Origin: Ignavibacteria bacterium
GTDB taxonomy: Bacteria; Bacteroidota; Ignavibacteria; Tepidaquicellales; OLB5
DNA length: 36,488 bases
Reading direction: 5' to 3'
NCBI GenBank assembly: GCA_014879675.1
Contig: JACSRQ010000175.1
Coordinates: 1-36,488, forward strand
This document shows positions 16,511-25,501 of the stretch, in pieces (position 1 is the first letter of the stretch; every line of letters starts with the position of its first letter). The notes below the pieces were generated by a model that was given only the letters and a program-made list of their open reading frames with translations, ran no database searches and was not told the origin of the DNA. Both the position numbers and the translations under genes were made by a program.

Positions 16511-18739
16511 TTGGCTAAATCAGGAAAAAACAAGACAGATTTCAAAAGCGATAAGACCGTTAAGTTCTTTATTGCCCTTATTACAGTTATTCTGATCACG
16601 GCTATGTTTCCCAAGTATGAAACCATTGAAACCGATTATGTTGTCGGGATGGTTTGGAGCAAAGAAGATCTTATCGCCTCTTTCAGTTTTCCTATATATA
16701 AAAGCGAATCGGTTTACCTGAACGAAGTGGAAGCTGCGCGGGAGCAGGTATTCCCGGTGTTCGATATTAACTCGGCTTCTACAACAAATTCCAATTGGCT
16801 GGATTCACTCAATGCAGAACTCTTACGGATCGAGAAGATCGTTGATTACGATATCGGCATGGAAAAAGAAAAATCACTGCCGGAAGAAAAACGCACTTTA
16901 AGTGAGCAGGGGCTTAACAACCTTAAGGCAGGGCTGCGTGTTTCGCTTACCGAAGCTGAATGGAACAGCCTGAAATCAGTTTTCGGTTCACAGGTTTCCC
17001 TTGATGCATTCAGGAAAAAGATTATACAATCCCTTAACCAGGTCTCCGATAAAAGGATCATAGATCTTCCGAAAAGCAAAATTACCTCCAAAAAAATTTC
17101 ATATATCAAGAACAGGGTTGAAGAATCGATTGAGCTTTCTGAAGTAAGAGATATTGCCGAAGTTGAGCGAATACTTAATAACGATTTTGCCGGCTATTAT
17201 AAGAGCCTTGAACTGGCAGGCGTTTCATATAAGATCGCAAGGCTGTATATATTACCGGATTATATCTACAATGAACAGGAAACACAGAAGATTCTTGCCG
17301 CTGTGACTGATGCAGTGCCTAAAACATTCGGGCTGGTGCGTGAGAATGAGAGAATAGTAAGCAAACATGAGCCTATCAATGGTGCAACAATGCTTAAGCT
17401 CGAATCTTACAAACGCATCCGGAATGAACAAATGGGCTCACAGGATTTTTACCTTCAGCAGCTCGGTAGGTTCCTGTTCGTCTCACTTATGATCTTCCTG
17501 CTCGGCATTTTCCTTTATAAGATGAGGCATCGTATATTTGAGGATAACATGAAGCTTATCCTTATCTCAACAATTTTACTGCTTCAGTGCGTTTTTTCGT
17601 ATGTCAGCCTTCAGCTTAAGATCGCCTACCCGATCGAGTATATGATATTTGTGCCTGTTGCGGCAATGCTGCTTACAATAATATTTGATTCGCGTGTTGC
17701 GGTTTACGCAATTATAGTAATATGTATCCTGGTTTCGGCTGTCCGAGGCGGCGATTATGATATTCTCGTCCCTAACTTCTGTGCATCCGTACTGGTTGTT
17801 TACTCTGTTCGCGATATCAAGAACCGCTCGCAGATATTTGTTTCGATGATTTACATTTTGCTTGGTTATGTTGTTGCAATTGTGGCAGTAGGCCTGGAGC
17901 GTTATGATGATTTCAGCATGATAAAAGCGCAGTTGTACTCTGCAGCATTGAATGCAATACTATCACCTATACTCGCTTACGGATTGCTGATTTTCTACGA
18001 AAGAGTTTTTCGTGTGGCTACAGATCTTGTTTTCCTTGAACTGAGCGATTTCAACAATCCGCTTCTGCGGGATCTCTCAAACAAGGCACCCGGTACTTTC
18101 CATCATTCTATCATAATGGGCAACCTTTCCGAGCAGGCTGCTAAAGAGATTGGCGCGAACCAGATCCTTGCCAGAGTTGGCTGCTATTACCATGATATCG
18201 GCAAGATCGTTAACCCGGATTATTTTGTGGAAAATCAGCTGGATTCAAACAAACATGAAGAACTGAACCCTTCGCTCAGCGCAAAAATGATAATTGCGCA
18301 CGTGAAAAATGGAATTAAGTTGGCCGAAAAATACAGGCTGCCAAAAGAGATCATTGATTTTATCCCAATGCATCACGGAACTAACCTTGTTTCATATTTT
18401 TATGAAAAAGCCAGGACAGAAGAGGGCGAAATTGATACCACACACGAGTATATTTACAGGTATCCCGGTCCCAAGCCGCAAACCAAGGAAACAGGCATTG
18501 TAATGCTTGCGGATTCCGTTGAAGCTGCAACAAGATCGATCGAAGACCCTACGCCTGCAAAGCTTGAAACTCAGATAAGCGAGATTATTAAGGCCAGATT
18601 CCTCGATGGCGAGCTTGATGAATGTGACCTTACACTCAAAGATCTCATTAAGATAAGGCAAAGCTTCCTCAAAACAATTGTCGGAATTCATCATCACAGA
18701 ATTAAGTACCCTGAGACTGCTGATGAAGAAGAAGACTGA
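16511..18739 (+). CDS. PgpH/YqfF-type 7TM-HD phosphohydrolase, probable c-di-AMP phosphodiesterase
   Basis: A 742-aa membrane protein with the PgpH architecture. One N-terminal helix (17-35, VKFFIALITVILITAMF) leads to an extracytoplasmic 7TMR-HDED sensor (about 45-310). Seven helices follow (about 317-497), then a cytoplasmic HD domain. HD residues include H531 in FHHSIIMGNLSEQA, H561-D562 in YYHDIGKI, and HHGTNLVSYFYEKA. In Listeria, PgpH hydrolyses cyclic di-AMP to pApA; this is the best-known function of the family, applied here by inference. The start is TTG 16511, with GAGG 12 bases before it; no ATG gives the full first helix. The downstream recombinase overlaps it by 17 bases. Kup, a transporter class linked elsewhere to c-di-AMP, is close by. 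Confidence 0.9.
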   Translation: MAKSGKNKTDFKSDKTVKFFIALITVILITAMFPKYETIETDYVVGMVWSKEDLIASFSFPIYKSESVYLNEVEAAREQVFPVFDINSASTTNSNWLDSLNAELLRIEKIVDYDIGMEKEKSLPEEKRTLSEQGLNNLKAGLRVSLTEAEWNSLKSVFGSQVSLDAFRKKIIQSLNQVSDKRIIDLPKSKITSKKISYIKNRVEESIELSEVRDIAEVERILNNDFAGYYKSLELAGVSYKIARLYILPDYIYNEQETQKILAAVTDAVPKTFGLVRENERIVSKHEPINGATMLKLESYKRIRNEQMGSQDFYLQQLGRFLFVSLMIFLLGIFLYKMRHRIFEDNMKLILISTILLLQCVFSYVSLQLKIAYPIEYMIFVPVAAMLLTIIFDSRVAVYAIIVICILVSAVRGGDYDILVPNFCASVLVVYSVRDIKNRSQIFVSMIYILLGYVVAIVAVGLERYDDFSMIKAQLYSAALNAILSPILAYGLLIFYERVFRVATDLVFLELSDFNNPLLRDLSNKAPGTFHHSIIMGNLSEQAAKEIGANQILARVGCYYHDIGKIVNPDYFVENQLDSNKHEELNPSLSAKMIIAHVKNGIKLAEKYRLPKEIIDFIPMHHGTNLVSYFYEKARTEEGEIDTTHEYIYRYPGPKPQTKETGIVMLADSVEAATRSIEDPTPAKLETQISEIIKARFLDGELDECDLTLKDLIKIRQSFLKTIVGIHHHRIKYPETADEEED

Positions 18740-19679
18740 GCCGCTTGAAACACCAATAGATAACAAGGAAAAGCAGGTTAGCTCTTTCCTGTTATACGCA
18801 GAGCTTGAAAGATCCCTTTCTCCGAACACAATAAATTCATACCGCTTTGATCTGGAGAAATTCAGCGAGTTTCTGAATTCACAGGGTGTAACCGGATTTG
18901 AGGATGTGAAGGAAGAGCACCTGGATAAATTTCTTGCAGAGCTTAAAAAAGAGCATCGTGCTTCTTCGATGGCGAGAATGCTTTCATCCTTAAGGCAATT
19001 ATATATTCACTTAATGGATTCCGGCCTGTACAAAATATCAGTAAATCCGCTGCAATACTTCGATTCTCCCAAGCTTGGCAGGAATCTGCCGGCTGTGCTG
19101 ACGGTTGAAGAGATTAATAAAATTCTGGCTCAGCCTGATGAGACTTCTGTATTGGGATTGAGAGATAAAGCCATCCTGGAAATAATGTATGCATGCGGAC
19201 TCCGTGTAAGTGAAGTGCTGGATCTCAAAACATCGAATGTTTTGTTTAATGATGAAGTACTCAGGGTGTTTGGTAAAGGATCAAAGGAACGTATCGTTCC
19301 TGCCGCGGCATCATCGCTGGAATGGCTGAAAATCTATATTGATAGATCCCGTTCTGCTATAAAGAAACCATATTCCGAAGACTACCTGTTCCTCAATTGG
19401 CGGGGCAGGAGGCTATCGAGAATGGCGATTTGGGATATTATACACAAGTACTCTAAGAAAGCAGGCATTACAAAGCAAATTCATCCCCATATCTTCAGAC
19501 ATTCTTTTGCTACGCACTTGCTTGAAGGCGGGGCAGACCTGCGCTCAATACAGGAAATGCTTGGCCACGCAGATATTAGCACAACGCAAATTTACACGCA
19601 TGTCGATATTTCTTACTTAAAACAGGTTCATAAACAATTTCATCCCCGCTCGTATTCTAAAAACGTTCAATCTGAATAA
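18723..19679 (+). CDS. xerD: Tyrosine site-specific recombinase, XerD-like
   Basis: A 318-aa recombinase of the Xer type that resolves chromosome dimers at dif. The N-terminal SAM-like DNA-binding domain is at about 25-115 (RSLSPNTINSYRFDLEKF). Catalytic residues are the arginine in ACGLRVSEV, the lysine in GKGSKERI, HIFRHSFATHLL (HxxR), GHADISTTQIYTHV (second His and nucleophilic Tyr). The ending LKQVHKQFHPR resembles XerD more than XerC, but the assignment between the two is not certain. I prefer ATG 18723 over the upstream TTG 18678 because it leaves a 17-base overlap with the PgpH-like gene and removes a non-conserved leader. It converges with the nucleotidyltransferase gene, whose stop is 31 bases away. 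Confidence 0.93.
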   Translation: MKKKTEPLETPIDNKEKQVSSFLLYAELERSLSPNTINSYRFDLEKFSEFLNSQGVTGFEDVKEEHLDKFLAELKKEHRASSMARMLSSLRQLYIHLMDSGLYKISVNPLQYFDSPKLGRNLPAVLTVEEINKILAQPDETSVLGLRDKAILEIMYACGLRVSEVLDLKTSNVLFNDEVLRVFGKGSKERIVPAAASSLEWLKIYIDRSRSAIKKPYSEDYLFLNWRGRRLSRMAIWDIIHKYSKKAGITKQIHPHIFRHSFATHLLEGGADLRSIQEMLGHADISTTQIYTHVDISYLKQVHKQFHPRSYSKNVQSE

Positions 19680-19710
19680 CGTATTTGTTTAATTGTTGTA
19701 AGGATAAATC

Positions 19711-21141
19711 CTATTTACGGATATTGTTTTGTCCGAGGATATCATCTTTGATCTTGTAAAGATATTCCAGCGCAGCATCATATTCATTCGGGATTATACC
19801 ATCCAGAATTGCCTCTTCAATTGCTTTCTTCAGCATCCCCACCTGGCGTGAAGGCTCCAATCCGCATATCTGCATTATCTCTTCACCTTTAACCGGTGAC
19901 TGGAAGTTACGGATTCTGTCGCGCTCTTCAACTTCCGCAACCATTGATTCAACTCTATCGAAATTCTCAAGATACTTCTTCACTTTAGAAGGATCCTTGG
20001 ATGTAATATCAGCTCTGCAAAGTGTGAAAAGATCGTTAATATCATCTCCTGCATCAAATATCAGGCGGCGTATTGCTGAATCAGTGACACCTTCATTCGC
20101 CAAAGCGATTGGGCGCAAATGCAGCCGCACAAGCTTTTCCACGTATGGCAGCTTATCAAGCGGAAGCTTTAGGCGATTAAATATCTTTTTCTGCCACCTC
20201 GCCCCCAGATCTTCATGTCCGTGGAAAGTCCACCCGGTTCCTTCAACAAATCTTTTGGTGGGCGGTTTGGCAATATCATGCATCAATGCCGCAAACCTCA
20301 GCCACAAGTTTTCTGTATTAGCGGAAATATTATCAAGTACCTGCAATGTATGGTAGAAAACATCTTTGTGATGAAAATCCTTTCGCTGGTCAACGCCCTG
20401 CAGGTTATGAACTTCAGGGAAGATCACTTCCATTATGCCTGATTTGAAAAGCAGCGTCAATCCAATAGAAGGCTTAGGCGATGCGATTATCTTAAGGAAT
20501 TCATCCGTTATTCTCTCTTGTGAAACCACGCTGCTTCCGCTGGATTTCAGCCTGAGTCTTTCACGCATTTCCTTCATCGCGTGGAAAGTATCGCCCGCTA
20601 TCTCAAATCCAAGTTGCGAGGCGAACCTGCAAGCGCGCATCATTCTAAGCGGGTCATCGCTGAATGTTGTGGCAGGGTCAAGCGGTGTTCGGAGAATTTT
20701 TTCTTTCAGGTCATCCATACCGCCGAAAAGGTCAATTACACTTTCGCTGCTGTCAGTCAGTGATACAGCCATAGCGTTTACTGTAAAATCGCGCCTCGCG
20801 AGATCTTCTTCAAGGCTTGCATTCTCAACCAGCGGCTTGCGGGAGTCTTCGGTGTAGCTTTCCTTACGCGCGGTAACAAACTCTATCTTATTTTCGCCTA
20901 ACATCAGCATGGCTGTGCCGAATCTTTTATACACTGCGGCAGGCTTTACCTTGAACTCCTTTGCAACAGCTTCTGCAAATGCTATGGAGTCACCCGTTAC
21001 GGTAATATCAATATCAGTTTTATCGAGTCCGAGCAGTCTATCCCTAACATAGCCGCCTACTACGCAAGCATCAGCTTTTTGTGTTGCTGCAATTTCAGCT
21101 ATCCTGCTTAGGATGGTATTTGATCTTATGAATGTGGTCAA
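19711..21141 (-). CDS. cca: CCA-adding-type tRNA nucleotidyltransferase with HD domain
   Basis: A 476-aa class II nucleotidyltransferase. The head domain has GGYVRDRLLG (29-38) and the metal-binding pair D43/D45 in TDIDITV. RRDFTVNAMA follows, then the motif DPLRMMRACRFA that positions the incoming nucleotide. An HD domain with LMHDIAKPP (about 285) comes next. These proteins add or repair the 3' CCA of tRNA. Some genomes split A-adding and CC-adding enzymes, and poly(A) polymerases share the head, so the exact specificity is not proven. The start is TTG 21141, five bases after the oxidoreductase stop; it is the last gene of the long minus-strand run. Confidence 0.92.
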   Translation of the reverse strand: MTTFIRSNTILSRIAEIAATQKADACVVGGYVRDRLLGLDKTDIDITVTGDSIAFAEAVAKEFKVKPAAVYKRFGTAMLMLGENKIEFVTARKESYTEDSRKPLVENASLEEDLARRDFTVNAMAVSLTDSSESVIDLFGGMDDLKEKILRTPLDPATTFSDDPLRMMRACRFASQLGFEIAGDTFHAMKEMRERLRLKSSGSSVVSQERITDEFLKIIASPKPSIGLTLLFKSGIMEVIFPEVHNLQGVDQRKDFHHKDVFYHTLQVLDNISANTENLWLRFAALMHDIAKPPTKRFVEGTGWTFHGHEDLGARWQKKIFNRLKLPLDKLPYVEKLVRLHLRPIALANEGVTDSAIRRLIFDAGDDINDLFTLCRADITSKDPSKVKKYLENFDRVESMVAEVEERDRIRNFQSPVKGEEIMQICGLEPSRQVGMLKKAIEEAILDGIIPNEYDAALEYLYKIKDDILGQNNIRK

Positions 21142-21146
21142 TTCTG

Positions 21147-22157
21147 CTATTTGGATGTGTTCTGTTTCTGAGTTTCTTTAATGATCTCAATGATCTTATC
21201 CGCAACTTCCACTGCTTCCTTGCCTGATTCAAGCGTAACCTTAACGGGAGTATCACTCTGTATGCTCGTGAAGAAGCTCGAGAGCTCGCTCCTTATGGGA
21301 TTAGCGCTTTCCGGACTATCAGCCTTAGCTTCGCTGTAAACTATTTTCTTCTCATCCGAGATAGGAAACGACATTCCGTCATCGGGCGAATCTTTAGCCG
21401 TAAGCCGGAATATTTCTGATTTATTATTAAGGAAATCAACAGAGATATACGCGTTATTCTGGAAGATGCGCATCTTGCGCATTTTCTTTAATGATATCCT
21501 GCTTGCGGTCAGGTTTGCCACGCAGCCATTTTTAAGCTTAAGCCGCGCATTTGCAATATCGATTTCATCTGAAATAACTGCTACGCCGTTTGCATCGATC
21601 TTTTCTACCGGAGAACCTGCAAGGTGTAAGATTATATCAATATCGTGTATCATTAGGTCCTGTATAACCGAAACATCGGTTCCGCGCGGATTGAATTGCG
21701 AAAGCCTGTGTGACTCTATAAACATCGGCTTCATTTCAAATTTCTCAAGCGCTGTAAGCGCGGGATTGAACCTCTCAACATGCCCAACCTGTATCTTAAC
21801 CGGATGTTTGCGGGCGAGCTCTATTAGCTGCTCCGCCTGATGCAGCGAGCTTGTTACAGGCTTTTCGATAAATACATTGATTCCCTTCTTTATTGCGGCA
21901 CAGGCGATCTCAAAATGTGTTGTTGTTGGGGTTACGATCACCAGAGTATTAACCGAGCTTAAAAGCTCTTCAATGGAAGCAAAACTCTGAACACCGTATA
22001 ACGCGGCAATTTCTTCCGCTGAAGCTTTGTTTATATCGAATACACCGGCAAATTCAAGCGATGTATTTTCAGCGGTAAGCGCGCTTATCAGCTTGCAGTG
22101 TATCCTGCCAAGATGTCCGCAGCCGGCAAGCCCTATTTTAAGTACTGTATTTTCCAA
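21147..22157 (-). CDS. Gfo/Idh/MocA family NAD(P)-dependent oxidoreductase
   Basis: A 336-aa two-domain dehydrogenase. The Rossmann motif GLAGCGHLGRIH lies at about 9-20. VIVTPTTTHFEIA and the catalytic-lysine motif EKPV (about 100) follow. The C-terminal alpha/beta domain has MIHDIDIILHLAGSP, with the usual aspartate/histidine positions. Such enzymes act on sugars or sugar nucleotides; the substrate cannot be read. Its neighbours (EamA transporter, nucleotidyltransferase) give no clue. LPS sugar modification is one possibility, since GnnA-type enzymes belong to this family. The start is TTG 22157, one base beyond the EamA stop. Confidence 0.92.
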   Translation of the reverse strand: MENTVLKIGLAGCGHLGRIHCKLISALTAENTSLEFAGVFDINKASAEEIAALYGVQSFASIEELLSSVNTLVIVTPTTTHFEIACAAIKKGINVFIEKPVTSSLHQAEQLIELARKHPVKIQVGHVERFNPALTALEKFEMKPMFIESHRLSQFNPRGTDVSVIQDLMIHDIDIILHLAGSPVEKIDANGVAVISDEIDIANARLKLKNGCVANLTASRISLKKMRKMRIFQNNAYISVDFLNNKSEIFRLTAKDSPDDGMSFPISDEKKIVYSEAKADSPESANPIRSELSSFFTSIQSDTPVKVTLESGKEAVEVADKIIEIIKETQKQNTSK

Positions 22158-22158
22158 T

Positions 22159-23040
22159 TTATGAAATATCTATGCTCACCCTGTGCATTATAAATACACC
22201 GATAAGCGTTATTAATGATCCTATAACAAAGAATAAAGAGATCTGTTCACTCAGAAATATAATTGAAAATAAAACCGTAAGCAGTGGAGAAATATTCGAA
22301 AGCGTGGTAAGCTTGCTGACGGCAATGTGCTTTAATGCGTAATACCAAACAAAATACGCAAGGTAAGCCACTACAACGGAAAGATATATGTAACCTATAA
22401 CTCCCATATATGTAACTTTCTCGAACGAAAGATTGGGCAGGTCATATATAAAGAGGGGAATGTATAATACGCTGCCTACGAGGAATACAAACGTAGATGT
22501 CTTTAATGCGCCGTATTTTTCGATGGTTGTTTTACCAAGTGTTAAATACATTGAAAACGTGAGTACAGCAAACAGCAGAAGTATATCGCCGTTTACAACC
22601 GTGTTGTTGACCGTTGTACCCGAAAAGCTTTCCCAAAAAATAAAAAATATTCCCACAACTGTCAGCAGTATTGAAAACAGCTTTGAAACATAGAACTTTT
22701 CGTATTTGAACAGAACTGCGACTATGTATGCATAAACCGGGTTAAGCGAATAGATTATACCCGAGTGTGATGCAAAAGACATTTTTATTCCCGTCAGAAA
22801 GAAAAATTGGTTTAAAGGTATGCAAAGCAGTGCAAGGAGGAACAGCCTGGGATAATCTTTTCTTTCAAACTTAAGGTCAAGCTTACGGATCCTGAGAGTA
22901 ATATAAAAAAGAATTGCAGCAGTTCCGAACCTGAAAAAACCGAATGAAAGCGGGGATATTTCAGCAACCGTGAGCTTCGCGAATATGGGTGTAAATGTAG
23001 CTGCCAGTGTTATGAACACCAGCAGCATAACATTCTTCAT
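22159..23040 (-). CDS. EamA/DMT family transporter
   Basis: A 293-aa inner-membrane protein with ten hydrophobic helices arranged as two EamA repeats of about 140 residues. The first begins at VMLLVFITLAATFTPIF and the second near GDILLLFAVLTFSMYLTLG; the end is the short cytoplasmic MHRVSIDIS. DMT transporters export or exchange metabolites such as amino acids, but the substrate cannot be predicted. The ATG at 23040 overlaps the stop of the upstream lysine-rich micro-ORF by one base, which suggests coupled translation. The oxidoreductase follows directly. Confidence 0.92.
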   Translation of the reverse strand: MKNVMLLVFITLAATFTPIFAKLTVAEISPLSFGFFRFGTAAILFYITLRIRKLDLKFERKDYPRLFLLALLCIPLNQFFFLTGIKMSFASHSGIIYSLNPVYAYIVAVLFKYEKFYVSKLFSILLTVVGIFFIFWESFSGTTVNNTVVNGDILLLFAVLTFSMYLTLGKTTIEKYGALKTSTFVFLVGSVLYIPLFIYDLPNLSFEKVTYMGVIGYIYLSVVVAYLAYFVWYYALKHIAVSKLTTLSNISPLLTVLFSIIFLSEQISLFFVIGSLITLIGVFIMHRVSIDIS

Positions 23041-23141
23041 TACTTCTTGGTTGCTTTGGCTTTTGATTCCTTGATCTTTGCTTTAACTTTAGCCTGCTTT
23101 TTTCTGTGCTTGCCTGCTACCTTTTTTAATTTTTTATTCAT
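23040..23141 (-). CDS. 33-aa lysine-rich micro-protein
   Basis: A small gene read as MNKKLKKVAGKHRKKQAKVK followed by AKIKESKAKATKK. It has 15 lysines plus one arginine and one histidine in 33 residues, with a heptad-like alternation of A, K and I that predicts one basic helix. Its TAA stop overlaps the EamA ATG by one base (TAATG), and it lies 45 bases after fbaB in the same direction, a typical operon position. Composition suggests nucleic-acid or ribosome binding (compare small ribosomal proteins of the THX/COX24 type), but I recognise no family. No clear Shine-Dalgarno is seen. The tight junction with EamA is the main evidence that it is real. Confidence 0.65.
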   Translation of the reverse strand: MNKKLKKVAGKHRKKQAKVKAKIKESKAKATKK

Positions 23142-23186
23142 TTTGTTTGTTTGGTTTATTCAATTATGATTATGATATTCAATTTA

Positions 23187-24242
23187 CTAAGCTATAGTTA
23201 CTTTTTTATCAAGGTAAACTTCCTGTATTGCATTCAGAATTTCTACGCCATCTTTCATCGGCCTCTGGAAAGCTTTTCTGCCTGAAATGAGTCCCATACC
23301 ACCGGCACGTTTGTTGATAACCGCAGTTTTAACTGCTTCCTTAAGATCAGATTCACCCGAAGAAGCGCCGCCGGAATTGATAAGCCCGCATCTGCCCATG
23401 TAGCAGTTTGCTACCTGGTAACGCGTCAAGTCGATCGGGTTATCTGTTGTTAGCTTCTCATAAACAAGCTTGCTTGTCTTACCGTGTTTAGTTGCAAGGT
23501 AACCGCCATTATTTTCGGGCAGTTTCTGCTTTATAATGTCGGCTTCGATGGTTACACCTAAATGATTTGCCTGACCGGTAAGATCGGCTGAAAGATGGTA
23601 ATCTTTATCGCCTTTTACATTGAATGCCGGGTTCCTAAGATAGCACCACAGAATAGTTGTCATACCCATTTCGTGGGCATACTGGAATGCCTGCGAAATT
23701 TCCTGTATCTGCCTTGCAGATTCATCGCTTCCGAAGTATATGGTAGCTCCGATACCTGCTGCGCCGAGATCGAATGCCTGCTCAACACTTGCAAACAAAA
23801 GCTGGTCGTACTTGTTCGGATATGAAAGGAATTCATTGTGATTTATTTTCAGAATAAACGGTATCTTATGCGCATATTTTCTTGAAACCGCGCCAAGTAC
23901 ACCAAGAGTAGTTGCAACTGCGTTGCACTGGCCTTCAATTGCTAGCTTTACGATGTTTTCGGGATCGAAATATATAGGGTTTGGTGCAAATGATGCTCCG
24001 GCCGCATGCTCAATACCCTGGTCAACCGGCAATATTGAAAGATAGCCGGTTCCTCCAAGCTTTCCATGATTAAATATCGCCTGCATGTTCCTTAAAACCT
24101 GCGGATTGCGGTCAGAATCTTTCCAGATCCGGTCAACAAAATCGGGACCCGGTAAATGGAGGTCATCTTTTGAAATGGTTTTACATTCGTGATCCAAAAG
24201 TGCAGCATCGCTGCCAAGTAATTCTTTAATATTTACTGCCAT
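23187..24242 (-). CDS. fbaB: Class I fructose-bisphosphate aldolase, FbaB/DhnA type
   Basis: A 351-aa cytoplasmic TIM-barrel aldolase cleaving fructose 1,6-bisphosphate into dihydroxyacetone phosphate and glyceraldehyde 3-phosphate by a lysine Schiff base. Family stretches are LPVDQGIEH (72-79), [42 protein letters not shown], and the phosphate-binding region [12 protein letters not shown] with [12 protein letters not shown]. Length equals that of E. coli FbaB (350). AGGAG at 24254-24250 is well placed before ATG 24242. The ygfZ gene ends 47 bases upstream; both probably share a transcript. Confidence 0.95.
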   Translation of the reverse strand: MAVNIKELLGSDAALLDHECKTISKDDLHLPGPDFVDRIWKDSDRNPQVLRNMQAIFNHGKLGGTGYLSILPVDQGIEHAAGASFAPNPIYFDPENIVKLAIEGQCNAVATTLGVLGAVSRKYAHKIPFILKINHNEFLSYPNKYDQLLFASVEQAFDLGAAGIGATIYFGSDESARQIQEISQAFQYAHEMGMTTILWCYLRNPAFNVKGDKDYHLSADLTGQANHLGVTIEADIIKQKLPENNGGYLATKHGKTSKLVYEKLTTDNPIDLTRYQVANCYMGRCGLINSGGASSGESDLKEAVKTAVINKRAGGMGLISGRKAFQRPMKDGVEILNAIQEVYLDKKVTIA

Positions 24243-24289
24243 TTTATATCTCCTGTAATTTCTGTTATAATTTGTCTTGTACTTCTTAT

Positions 24290-25252
24290 TCAGTGCGCCA
24301 ACTTGTTAAACGGAAGTTTAACCAAACTGCACTCTATTAATGTATCATTATGTTTTACTGCGTACTCTTTACTGTGATCTAAAAAAATTGTCTTTACAAA
24401 TCCCAAGGCAATGGGTCCGTGTTTTTCTGAAACAATTGCACTGGTAACAAATCCGCACTCCTTGCCTTCAAGTGTTATCTTATCGCCATAAGCGGGCAGA
24501 GTATCTTTTGTGCTTTCAAGCTTAATGCCAACCATATGTTTGCTTATCTTATCATATGCATCCAGCCTTGCAATAACTTCCTGCCCAATGTAGCAGCCCT
24601 TAGTGAAGCTAACATATTTATTCAGGCCGCACTCCAGTGGATTTGTCAGGTCGGTCATTTCTTTGCCAATTTTCGGGATGCCTGATTCAATCCGCATTAC
24701 TTCAAATTGCTCTGGAGAAAATTCTGTAATGCCAAACTCAGATCTATTCTCTTCTGAAAAAATTGCATTTATCCAGAAGTCCCTATCATTTACGCTATAA
24801 GTAAACTCTATTCCGCCGTTAATATCATCGCTTCTGAAAGCGATGGCATCGTGCTCAGAGGTTAAGATGAAACCACTTTCGTTTAACGCTGCAATATCTA
24901 CTCCCGTAAGTTTTGAAATAAACTCCTCCACATTTTCGCCAAAGAACAGAATGGTTTCATGCGTACCGCTTAAATTGGTAATAGTAAAATCATCCATGAT
25001 AGTATATTTATCAAGGTGTGCTGTTACATTTGCCGCATTATTGAAAGAACACTCAACAAAAACAAAATCACCAAAGTTGAAAAGAGTCAAAAGGTCAACG
25101 AACCTGCCCTTATCACTGGTTAAAATAGTTTTTACACCTTTGTAAGATTCAAGGGGTATAACCTGGTTAGTTGAAAGCCTGTTCACGAGGTCAAGCCTGT
25201 CAGTGCCTTCAAACTTTAAATAATCTTTTGGTAACTTATAAAAATTAAGCAT
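24290..25252 (-). CDS. ygfZ: Folate-binding YgfZ-like protein (Fe-S cluster assembly/repair)
   Basis: A 320-aa protein of the GcvT/YgfZ fold. It carries the diagnostic motif KGCYIGQE (around residue 218), with the cysteine needed for YgfZ function, then [18 protein letters not shown]. It lacks glycine-cleavage partners around it, as expected of YgfZ rather than GcvT. YgfZ binds tetrahydrofolate and helps make or repair [4Fe-4S] clusters of some enzymes. The N-terminus [20 protein letters not shown] fits ATG 25252. The predicted promoter ends only eight bases before this ATG, so the message would have almost no leader; no Shine-Dalgarno is present. Confidence 0.92.
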   Translation of the reverse strand: MLNFYKLPKDYLKFEGTDRLDLVNRLSTNQVIPLESYKGVKTILTSDKGRFVDLLTLFNFGDFVFVECSFNNAANVTAHLDKYTIMDDFTITNLSGTHETILFFGENVEEFISKLTGVDIAALNESGFILTSEHDAIAFRSDDINGGIEFTYSVNDRDFWINAIFSEENRSEFGITEFSPEQFEVMRIESGIPKIGKEMTDLTNPLECGLNKYVSFTKGCYIGQEVIARLDAYDKISKHMVGIKLESTKDTLPAYGDKITLEGKECGFVTSAIVSEKHGPIALGFVKTIFLDHSKEYAVKHNDTLIECSLVKLPFNKLAH

Positions 25253-25259
25253 TAATCAA

Positions 25260-25290
25260 CAAATATACCCATTTTTGCTAAGTTATTCAA
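25260..25290 (-). promoter_or_regulatory. Bacteroidota-type promoter of ygfZ operon
   Basis: On the minus strand TTG (25290-25288), 20 bases, TATATTTG (25267-25260). It matches the -33 TTG / -7 TAnnTTTG pattern with the same 20-base spacing as two other sites in this window. Transcription would begin about 25253-25256, next to ATG 25252. Confidence 0.65.
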
Positions 25291-25393
25291 AGCATTAATC
25301 GGTGAACGAAAAGTTTACTTAGTACACGACAGTAATTAAAAATACACCCAAAGCTATGTTCGATGAAGTTCTTGGCCGAAAATCTCAATATAC

Positions 25394-25501
25394 TTGACCT
25401 CACCCCCTAACCCCCTCTCTTGATAGGAGAGGGGGAACTGAGAAACCCTTGAGTTTTCTCTCCCCTCTCCCTTTGGGAGAGGGGCTGGGGGTGAGGGTCA
25501 A
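25394..25501. repeat. 108-bp GC-rich palindromic element with two inner hairpins
   Basis: An outer stem pairs TTGACCTCACCCCC (25394-25407) with GGGGGTGAGGGTCAA (25487-25501), with one bulged base. Inside are two hairpins. The first is CCCCCTCTC (25411-25419) / GAGAGGGGG (25427-25435) and the second CCCCTCTCCC (25462-25471) / GGGAGAGGGG (25475-25484), both perfect. The three-stem form, high GC and location in an AT-rich gap mark it as a mobile palindromic repeat (REP/MITE-like). Similar CCCTCACCCCCTAACCCC strings are known to me as dispersed repeats in unrelated genomes. It may also work as a bidirectional transcription stop. Confidence 0.8.

Noticed and set aside
18678-18722. TTG start for the XerD-like recombinase
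   Set aside because: It would overlap the PgpH-like gene by about 60 bases with a leader of no family similarity; ATG 18723 is simpler.
20435-20857. 140-codon plus-strand frame opposite the nucleotidyltransferase
   Set aside because: Shadow frame; the opposite strand carries all the expected motifs of a CCA-type enzyme.
25394-25501. CRISPR-like repeat or riboswitch
   Set aside because: A single palindromic unit without spacers; the structure is a symmetrical repeat, not an aptamer followed by an expression platform.
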